A DNA stretch of 64,000 bases from Drosophila persimilis (Eukaryota > Arthropoda > Insecta > Diptera > Drosophilidae), in the NCBI RefSeq assembly GCF_003286085.1, contig NW_020825327.1:124001-188000 (forward strand). The letters run 5' to 3'. The position numbers were made by a program, and so were the translations under genes. The notes under the pieces are model-generated. The model worked only from the letters and a program-made list of their open reading frames with translations, had not been told where the DNA came from and did no database searches. This document shows, piece by piece, positions 56,190 through 64,000 of the stretch. Each line of letters opens with the position of its first letter. Position 1 is the first letter of the stretch.

Positions 56190-56464
56190 ATGCCCGAGTT
56201 GCAGCTTCCTCATTTTAGTGGTACTTGGATTGGCCGGAATTCCACTCGATGTTCTCAACAATGGTGCACAAAGACCATCGGACACCAATCATCGAAAAAT
56301 TTCAATAATTCCTCGAGCAAGAGTGTACATATTGTGGTACAATCCGAGAATGCAAGCTATCGAGATTCTTTCGCTGCAATTGTCAACAAATCAATTAGGG
56401 AAATGCAACCCAACTTTTAACTGGTTGCAAATAATTGGCCAAAGCCGAATAATCTAAAACTAGT
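56190..56464 (+). pseudogene. Old BEL/Pao gag-protease remnant, left part
   Basis: The plus strand starts with PELQLPHFSGTW, the counterpart of the capsid motif PELKVPKFSGGY of the nested BEL element. It then jumps, through an internal deletion, to the segment just before the protease end. One in-frame stop is present. It is interrupted at 56464 by the nested element, and the same frame continues at 62685. Confidence 0.7.
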
Positions 56465-56859
56465 TGTTTGAGATGCCAAGCTTTTTCGGCACCTATGTGT
56501 TTCAAAAATGAAAAGAGATTTTGGGTTAAACTTTATAATTCGTATTTAATCTTGGTGGCTTTGCGGAAGCCGATTGCTTGCTATTGCCAGATAAAATTTA
56601 TGCGAGATCGATATGCAACCAATGCGCAGAGGGGTTAGCATAGAACTAAACTATAGACGACGGCGTTAGATCAAAGTGATTGCCGAAGTGGCGGCAGCAG
56701 ATCAAAGTAGTTGCCGAAGTGGCGGCGGCAGAGAGCCCCTTTAGCGGGAAAGCGCAGCAGCTCTGCAGAACGTCAACGTTTTACAACATAGGCAGCTCTC
56801 TCTGCTCATACAATAATAATGTTAAAGTTACGGTTATTCTTCAGCGGCTGGCCCGAACA
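56465..56859 (-). repeat. 3' LTR of the nested BEL element
   Basis: 395 bp, matching 62285-62679. On the minus strand it follows ACGGGGGGAGTA (56860-56871), the usual BEL polypurine tract. Confidence 0.92.
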
Positions 56860-59800
56860 TACTCCCCCCGTTGGGAGCTAGTCTCTCAACAGATTCCTTA
56901 AGGGGCAGCAAACATAGCCGAGTGACGGCCCTCCTGATGTTTCCTGAGGATGTCTTCAGGTCAGCGACGCGACACACTCCGTCCTTGCCAAAAACGACAT
57001 CGACCACTCTAGCCAGTGGCCAACGCATTGGAGGAAGATTTTCGTCCTTCACCAGAACGAGGTCGTTCTTGCAGATGTTTTGCGCGGGGGTACGCCACTT
57101 CGCGTGCTCTTGCAAAAGAGTGAGATACTCTTCGCGCCAACGGCTCCAAAATATTTGTTGTAGTTGGGTGACCCGCTGCCAACCATCCAGACGATTGTAG
57201 TTCAGCTTCGTTAGGTCAGGCTCGAGGATTTGCTCATGGGGGCCGCCGAAAAGCAGATGAGCAGGAGTCAAAACGTCTAAATCATCAGGATTTTCTGAAA
57301 GCGAGAGCAAAGGGCGAGAGTTAACAATTGCAGTGATCTGACAGATCAAAGTGCGCAGCTCGTCGAAGCTAAGCACAGATGGTCCAACTGAGCGGTTCCC
57401 ACAACCCGCCAAAATGCGGAGAGCGAGGTGGGATGAAACGCCAGTCGATCGAGTCAGCCAAGCAGGATTCGTGGACCTCCTTCATATGCGGTTCGCTCAG
57501 ACAGAGCTTCTTTAGCTCCAGAAGCTCGTTCTTGGCCCCAACGAAGTTTGTCGCATTGTCCGACCAAATTTGACTTGGCCTTCCTCGAGTGGAAGTAAAA
57601 CGCTTTAGTGTGCCTAGAAACGATGCGGTGGTCAAATCCTTTACGAGCTCTATGTGTATAGCCTTAGAAGTGAAGCAGATGAATACGCTAATGTAGCACT
57701 TGATCGGAGGCCTTGTGCGGATTTCTGATCGGTAGAAAAAAGGTCCACAGTAATCTACTCCAGTGACTTCAAAAGCTCGAGATCCTTCCAAACGTTCCTT
57801 AGGTAGGTCTCCCATGATGTGTTCAACCATGCGCGGCCTAGTCCTGAAGCATCTCACACATCTGCTGACGACCCTTGACACTGCCTTAACACCTCCAATG
57901 GGCCAATATTCCAGCCGAATTTTGGATAGCAAGGCGCGAGGTCCGGCATGGAGGTTTCTTTCATGATAATATCTTATCAGCGCAAAGGTAATGGAATGTC
58001 CCTTTGCAAGAATGAGCGGGTGCTGAGCGTCAAATCCTAGCGATGAGTTGCCAAGACGACCTCCAACTCTAAGTAGTCCAGAATGATCGATGAACGGGTT
58101 GAGCGAACTAATAGAACTGGATTTCATGACTTGACCATTGCGCCGAATCTCCTTTATGTCCATCCACAAATTTGCCAGCTGAATGTGTCGAATTAGAAGA
58201 TGCGTTCCTTGCTGAATATCAGAAACGGTGAGTCCTGGATGCCTAAGACGATGTATAAATTTATGCATGTAGGCGAATGTGCGCTGCATGCGAAAGAATG
58301 AATTCGCAAATTTGCATCCGGACGTGAGATCGGCATGTGGAGACGTGATTAGCAATCCTCTCTTGCGAAGCTCCAAAGTTGCTATGTTGTTAGATGGAGA
58401 TACAGGCCACTTATCGTTGGAGCCTAGCAAAAAGGATGGGCCGTGAAACCATAGCTCGGACTGGATAAGATGGTTGGGAAGCGAGCCTCTCGAGAGAATA
58501 TCAGCAGGATCTAAAGATGTGGGAACATAGCGCCATTCCATGGCTGCCGTCAACTCCTGAATTGATGCCACTCGATTTGCCACGAAAACTTGAAATTTAG
58601 CTGGCTCGTCCCTAATCCAAGATAATGCTGTTGACGAATCCGACCAGCAATAGAACCGACCTGTAAAGATTCCCATATGCTTTACATTCTGCATGATTTT
58701 CGCAAGCAAATGGGCTCCACTTAATTCCAGCTTAGGAATCGATATAGTCTTTAGCGGTGCCACTCGCGACTTTGAGCACAAAACGTGGCTCGAAGACTGG
58801 GCTTCCCTAGACACGACATACACGCAAGCGCCATATGCTTCTAAGCTGGCATCACAGAATCCGTAAACTTCTGTAGCCACACTAGAAATGCATGCCAAAC
58901 TATTTCTCAAGTCCATCCAAGTTGAATGCAACGCTGAGGGTAGGCTTTCATCCCAATCCAAATTTTCTCTCCAAAGCTGCTGAAGGAAGATTTTGCACCT
59001 GACAATGACTGGATTTATCAATCCAAGAGGGTCGTAGAACCGCGCAATCGTAGATAAAACCGACCGCTTTGATGGCTTTGAGTTTGTGTCCAGTGCGGAC
59101 AAGGCAAAAAGCAGCTGATCCGAAGCAGGGTCCCACGCTAAGCCGAGAGTTTTGGCTATGTCGCTTCCATCATTAAACTTTAGGAACTTCTCTATGTCAT
59201 CTTCAGGGGTTCCCTCAAGTACTTCCTGGTGACTGGAGCACCATTTCCTAAGTCTAAAGTTACCACGGGACAGTAAAGCTGATGTTTGGTGCATCTTGTC
59301 CATGACCTGTGCGACCGAATTACCGCCCGAAATAAGGTCATCCACGTAAAACTCCTGCCGCAGAGCAGCTGGGCCAAGAGGGTAGGATTCACCATCGACG
59401 ATGGCCAGCTGGTGCATTGCGCGGACCGCTAAAAATGATGCAGCCCTCGTCCCGTATGTGACGGTGTCTAATGTGTAGACTTGAACCTCGGACTCGATGG
59501 AATCTCGCCATAGGATGCACTGATAAAAATTGTCGGTGGAGACACTCGTACGCAGCGGTACATTTTACAAATGTCCCCAGTGAGAGCGACTGGATATGTT
59601 CGAAAGCGAATCAATATGTTAAACAATGCAGGCTGAATAACAGGGCCTGTCATCATCACATTATTTAGAGAATATCCAGTTGATGTAGCTGCGGATCCAT
59701 CGAAAACGACACGGAGTTTTGTCGTCGTACTGTCCTCCTTTAGGACACAGTGATGAGGCAAGAAATATTTGCAGAGGCTCCGGGAATCAGGGTTGACTTG

Positions 59801-60111
59801 GTGCATATGATGAAAATCAATGTACTCCCTCATAAAGGCGGAATACCGCTCCTTGAGTGTAGGATTACGCTCCAGTTTTTGCTCCAGACTGATGAACCGT
59901 CGATAAGCCTGAGCATAAGATTCTCCTAAACGATCAGTATTGTTATTTAGCGGCAGACGAACTACATACTCCCCGGATGGCAACCGTGAAAGGTGGCTTA
60001 CGAAATGTGCTTCACAATCGTCTTCTTCTTTGGTATTCAACCCAGCCTCCACACAATTCTCGACTTCCCAAAACATACGAAGAGTTTTATCCAACCTTGC
60101 TTCCATCTCAG
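56834..60111 (-). pseudogene. pol: Nested BEL pol (RT, RNase H, integrase), frameshifted
   Basis: The pieces in order are 60136-59468 (start of RT, ALTGDICKMY), 59417-57369 (YVDD box, RNase H with EVYGFCDASLEAYG, integrase zinc site with YYHERNLHAG and CVRCF, catalytic acids in GVDYCGP, WSDNATNF and GGLWE) and 57412-56834 (C-terminal BEL domain). Frames change near 60120, near 59500-59530 within RT, and at GGLWE, where about twenty residues are also missing. The stop lies 26 nt inside the 3' LTR. The catalytic residues remain but no continuous Pol is possible. Confidence 0.9.
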
Positions 60112-61948
60112 CTATCGAATCTGGACAATTGTGCACCCAAGCCGGGTCTTCTGCAGAAGAGGCAGTCCATCGGTGAGTTTGATTTGCCCTACGCAGAGGA
60201 GATCATAAAAAACGCTCGCACCAATGAGAAGATCAACCCGTTGAGGATTGAAAAATGCAGGATCAGCGAGCTGAATGTTAGATGGAATACGCCAATCGGA
60301 TACATTTACTGTCATACTTGGTTGAGAATCGGTAATCGTGGGGGCGATGAGAGCAGTAAGCGTAGTTGTGTAAGCAGAGGTGCGAGAATGCATACATATG
60401 CTTATGGTGGATCCCTCAGTAGAAACGCTGGTATCGCCCAGCCCAGACACAAGTGCAGACGATTGAGTTCTCCTAAGCTGAAGCTGCTGGGCGAACCTGG
60501 ATGCGACGAGATGCAGCTGTGATTCTGAATCTAAGATGGCACGACAAGGAACTAAAACGCCAGACCGATTCTTCACGAGAACCACGGCTGTAGCCAGAAG
60601 CACGACATCAGAGTGAAGACCTTGGGCAGCAAGAGAGGTAGACGAAGGTAGAGACGAGCTGCTAGCAGAATTTTGAGCAACGGAAAGAGTGTCCGGTTGA
60701 ACGGCCAGATCGGGAGGAGTAATACCTGGGCAGCCTTGTGTTGTGTGCTGTATACTATCGAAGTGCAACAAACTATTATGCCTACCGCCGCATACTCGAC
60801 ATTTTCCACTATTGCATGCGCGGGTCCGGTGCCCCGGTTTTAGGCAATTGAAGCATAGGGAAAGCTTCTTCACTTCTTTGTGGCGCAGCAACGGTGAGAG
60901 ATTTCCGAATATCTTGCACGAGTATATTCCATGGCCTGCTGAGTGGCAAAATACGCATACAGACGGGTCGGCGGAAGAGTTGGAAGCTACAAACGTTTTC
61001 TTAACCTGCGTATAGGAATGGTTTTTTCCCACCTGATCGCTACTATCGTGTGTCGCTGTAGCATATTCAAATCGCTCCATTTTCTGGCAGCGTTGCTGCA
61101 AGAATTCGAAGAATTCCTCTGCGGTAGGTATAGCATCCGACGATGTGTGCTCCTCCCATTTGGTTTGCGTCTTCGAATCCAACTTCTGCAGCAGCATGCT
61201 GATGACCATGAATCCTGAAATCTCCTCAGCAGTTCTCAATGTCTGCAACGCTCGCATGTGTAAATTGACTGCATCCGAAAACTCCCGAAGCCTGGAAAAC
61301 AAGTCTTTTGTTATTAAAGCGTTTATTAAGTATATCCAGAGCCGCACGATAATTGACACTGGAGAGCTTCAACGATCGAACCGAATCCAAAGCCGCATCA
61401 GCGAGGCAAGAGCGAAGGTGCTGGAATTTCTCGATGTCACTGAGATCCGCATCCGCTTCAATCACCGATTTGAACATTGCCATAAAATCCGAGAGCTCGA
61501 CGTATCCACCAGAAAACTTAGGCACCTTCAGCTCAGGAAGTCGCTGTTTGTGAGCCATGATGATGGTACTATGTCCGGAATAGCTTGGCAGAGTCGTGGA
61601 ATGGGCAGCGGCGTGTGACTGGCTTACTTCAACAGCAGCCAGCAACTCAGCTTTCAACGATATGAAAAGAGTATCGAAGATTTCGCGCAGCTCACTCCCA
61701 ATCTCGTTTTGATCGAGAGCCTCCAATTCATTATGGGCCTTATTGAATTCCTCTCGAATTTCTGCGTACATATCAAGGCGCACCTCAAATTCCGCGGCGG
61801 TCAACTTATCGATTTTATTCCCCGCGAAGGATTCGCCAAGCCTATGCAATCGATCATATAATGACTGACTTTTACGCTTATACAGACTCAGTCTGGAATC
61901 AGCCACCACAATGTTTCCGCCCGCGCCTGTATTCGGATCGTTGTCCAT
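60112..61948 (-). pseudogene. gag: Nested BEL gag and protease, frameshifted
   Basis: ATG at 61946-61948 (MDNDPNTGAGG). The capsid motif PELKVPKFSGGYVELSDF is near residue 145. A frameshift at about 61260-61310 switches to the frame 61359-60112, which holds the nucleocapsid cysteines (CVFCHSAGHGIYSC, CFNCLKPGHRTRAC, CRVCGGRHNSLLH) and the protease. The protease active site reads ILDSESQ where D-S/T-G is required, so the Gly is replaced by Glu. The match to the older remnant begins at SDWRIPSNIQLADPAFF. Not functional. Confidence 0.9.
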
Positions 61949-62284
61949 GTTAACCGTTGTGCAATTCGACACAACAACGGAAGATGAAATACCGCTTAAG
62001 CGACGATGTATAGAAGCGAGAGCGAGAATGCAAGACACGAAAAGTCAAGAACCGCGGCTGCAGCTGCGCAGAGAATGAGAGATTCGACTCTTAAAGTACC
62101 GGAATTTGTCTATAAATATTCCAGCCGCACTCTCACTGAATTTGCACTTTAAACTGTTTTTCAACGTGCACCCAAATGTATTTGTTGGTAGTTAAACTAC
62201 CCAACAACAAAATATTGTATAAATAATAAGTGTTTTAACGGAACGCGATTAAGCAATAGTTTTATATCACGTCGGGGTCACCAA
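61949..62284 (-). other. 5' leader and tRNA-Trp primer-binding site of the nested BEL element
   Basis: Short leader. The primer site is at 62266-62283 (minus strand TGGTGACCCCGACGTGAT), one base from the LTR. From memory it is a full 18-nt complement of the 3' end of tRNA-Trp. Confidence 0.85.
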
Positions 62285-62679
62285 TGTTTGAGATGCCAAG
62301 CTTTTTTGGCACCTATGTGTTTCAAAAATGAAAAGAGATTTTGGGTTAAACTTTATAATTCGTATTTAATCTTGGTGGCTTAGCGGAAGCCGATTGCTTG
62401 CTATTGCCAGATAAAATTTATGCGAGATCGATATGCAACCAATGCGCAGAGGGGTTAGCATAGAACTAAACTATAGACGACGGCGTTAGATCAAAGTGAT
62501 TGCCGAAGTGGCGGCAGCAGATCAAAGTAGTTGCCGAAGTGGCGGCGGCAGAGAGCCCCTTTAGCGGGAGAGCGCAGCAGCTCTGCAGAACGTCAACGTT
62601 TTACAACATAGGCGGCTCTCTCTGCTCATACAATAATAATGTTAAAGTTACGGTTATTCTTCAGCGGCTGGCCCGAACA
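62285..62679 (-). repeat. 5' LTR of the nested BEL element
   Basis: 395 bp, differing from 56465-56859 at about four positions. It contains a tandem pair of AGATCAAAGTnnTTGCCGAAGTGGCGGC. Confidence 0.92.
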
Positions 62680-62919
62680 CTAGTTGATGCTAATTTCTCC
62701 GAGCCCCAACGAGTCGATCTGTTTATAGGTGCTGGTTTGTTCTTCGAATTAATGTGCGTCGGACAGATTCGACTGTCAGACCAATTGCCAACATTGCGGA
62801 AGACAAAACTTAGTGCGATAGTGTCGGGAAGCATTAATAGCTTGGAGAATAACCGTGCAGCGTTAGCCGCTTTGGAAAATTCACAACCCACGACGCTGGA
62901 ATACCATAGCTTGACGCAG
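62680..62919 (+). pseudogene. Old BEL/Pao protease remnant, right part
   Basis: The plus strand encodes FSEPQRVDLFIGAGLFFELM and CVGQIRLSDQLPTLRKTKL, closely matching the protease end of the nested element (FFNPQRVDLLIGASVFYDLL). The region then reads on to LEYHSLTQQW, which corresponds to the RFWELE segment before RT. RT itself never follows. Confidence 0.75.
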
Positions 62920-63054
62920 CAATGGCGCCAGGAAGCGGTCGATCGAGAGCAGAAATGCAAGAAGCAGCTGCTCGAGTGCCAGGAGCAAGTGGAAAAACTG
63001 CAATCGGAGAATCAGGAACTGCAACGCGAACTTTCCGATACAAAAAAAATCTAT
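62920..63054 (+). other. Coiled-coil coding segment of unknown origin, in frame with the BEL remnant
   Basis: Directly after LTQQW the frame encodes about 40 residues rich in Glu, Gln, Lys and heptad-spaced Leu/Val (LLECQEQVEKLQSENQELQ, then RELSDTKK), a clear coiled coil. BEL Pol has no such segment here. It could be a captured host exon or a divergent element part. After KK the frame becomes hydrophobic and low in information and stops at 63273. Confidence 0.45.
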
Positions 63055-63378
63055 ATATCCCCGCTAAATAAAATTCAAATTTCAACATTTGAAATTTCTA
63101 CGTTGCTAATTTTCCTGCCATTCTATGCAATCACAAGCCAGAGCAGAACCCAGCCGATTAGCTGTTTGCCAAATAGCACCAAATTATTGGCCCTCAGTCG
63201 CTTACTTTGTGTGTTACTAAATGCTATGTCAATAGTATGTTTGTTTAAGCTTCGCGCTCGCTTGCCCCGCTAAGCGTTTTCTAAAAGCTCGCTCTTCGTT
63301 ATCCACGCTTTGCGTCTGCTTATCTTAGCAGTGAATTATGGTATGTCCTGCCATTTTACATAGCGGAACATTTTCTTG
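63055..63378. other. Unassigned AT-rich stretch
   Basis: No supported gene. It contains an inverted repeat, CAAATTTC...GAAATTTC, near 63076-63099. Confidence 0.5.
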
Positions 63379-64000
63379 GTCATTATCTATGAGTCTGCGT
63401 TTTTTGTTTTCTCGTATGTGCAATATTGTGGCTGCAACAGATTTTCGTCCTTTGTTGGTGCGGAAGAGGGTGAGGCGAAATTCTGAGATATACGTTTTAT
63501 ATTGAGATCTAACAGAAGTGCGGATACCAAATTTGGTTACTCTAGCCTAAATAGTCTCTGAGATTTGTGGATGCCCCAGATTTTCGTCCTTTGCGGGGGC
63601 GGAAGGGGGTGTGGTGAAATTTGGACACGAAACGGCCAAGGTCCGATACATTATAGGTTCTGAGATCCTTGAACTCTTATTTTGCAATTGGCAAAACCGA
63701 CTATGAAACCTGTGTGTTAGAGAGAGACAGAGCGAGACAGAATGAAATTGTTTTCTTGATTCTGACTATAATAATTATACGATCTGATTGAGATTTTACG
63801 ATCTAGAACATATAGTCATCCTCTACGATTCTGCGCTTTTGGTTTTCTCATATCTTTAAAATTGTGGATGGCTCGGATTTTCGTCCTTTGCGGGGGCGGA
63901 AGTGGGCGGGGCAAAGTTTTGAAATATTTTTGTAGCAGTGACATATCACAGAAGTCTGGATCAAAAACATCGTTGCTCTAGCTCTTATAGTCTTTGAGCA
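63379..64000. mobile_element. DINE-1-like element, second copy (runs out of the window)
   Basis: Matches 55164-55785 at a constant offset of about 8215 bp with only a few substitutions, in the same orientation. The start of the family consensus is missing here and the end lies beyond the window. Confidence 0.75.

Larger units (their letters stand above)
56465..62679 (-). mobile_element. Nested BEL/Pao LTR retrotransposon with several frameshifts
   Basis: 6215 bp with 395-bp LTRs (TGTTTGAG...CGAACA), a 5-bp target duplication CTAGT (56460-56464 and 62680-62684), a tRNA-Trp primer site and a canonical polypurine tract. It sits inside an older BEL remnant of opposite orientation. I count four differences between the LTRs, about 1%, yet the coding region has at least four frame breaks. 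Confidence 0.93.

Noticed and set aside
62500..63273. 257-codon plus-strand frame from the nested LTR into the remnant
   Set aside because: It is a chance union of LTR, target duplication, BEL remnant and coiled-coil segment, without a proper ATG context. The parts are annotated separately.

Overview
The window is a transposon-dense stretch of insect, very probably Drosophila, heterochromatin. No host protein gene, rRNA or tRNA is convincingly present. Evidence for Drosophila: BEL/Pao and gypsy-superfamily LTR elements of fly type, short (75 bp) introns, and a DINE-1/mini-me-like repeat with (RGAC)n and a terminal GAGTAT hairpin. From memory this last repeat resembles the ISX/ISY-type elements of the obscura group, so an obscura-group fly is my best guess, not a proof.

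Layout. (a) 1-53683 is a tandem, higher-order array. Its unit combines a minus-strand gag-pro block (~2.26 kb, six copies, G1-G6), an intron-bearing block Q (~1.34 kb), an AT-rich block A (~0.2 kb) and a block R (~0.5-0.65 kb). Some units also carry a truncated BEL fragment (three copies) between two versions of R. The gag-pro block has no reverse transcriptase or integrase, and every testable copy shares the same gag frameshift, so a dead master was amplified, most simply by DNA-level duplication. (b) 1246-7874 is a BEL/Pao element inserted into one Q/A junction (5-bp duplication GTATC; tRNA-Asn primer site). (c) 28380-42506 is a 14.1-kb gypsy-superfamily element with ~3-kb LTRs, inserted into the LTR of one BEL fragment (4-bp duplication ACGG). 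Its gag, pol and a third ORF are open, and RT, RNase H and a DD35E integrase have their catalytic residues. (d) 53684-54928 is the 5' part of a LOA/jockey-group non-LTR element with ORF1. (e) 54929-56000 and 63379-64000 are DINE-1-like repeats. (f) 56465-62679 is a second BEL/Pao element (TSD CTAGT, tRNA-Trp primer site, 395-bp LTRs) nested in an older, oppositely oriented BEL remnant.

How the parts work. In the 14-kb element Gag (capsid plus zinc knuckles) and Pol (protease, RT, RNase H, integrase) overlap, and a GGGAAAC heptamer with a stem-loop 7 nt downstream marks a -1 ribosomal frameshift site. The same heptamer sits just after the zinc knuckle of the amplified gag-pro blocks, so the two are related in design. 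The third ORF is not an envelope protein, has no family I recognise, and is preceded by a good splice acceptor.

Order of events inferred from empty sites: loss of pol from the gag-pro element and insertion/truncation of the BEL fragment came first, then array amplification, then insertion of the BEL element at 1246 and of the 14-kb element. Apart from the old BEL remnant, every element with coding sequence lies on the minus strand, while the only clear intron lies on the plus strand. This arrangement recalls unistrand piRNA clusters, but that is a hypothesis.
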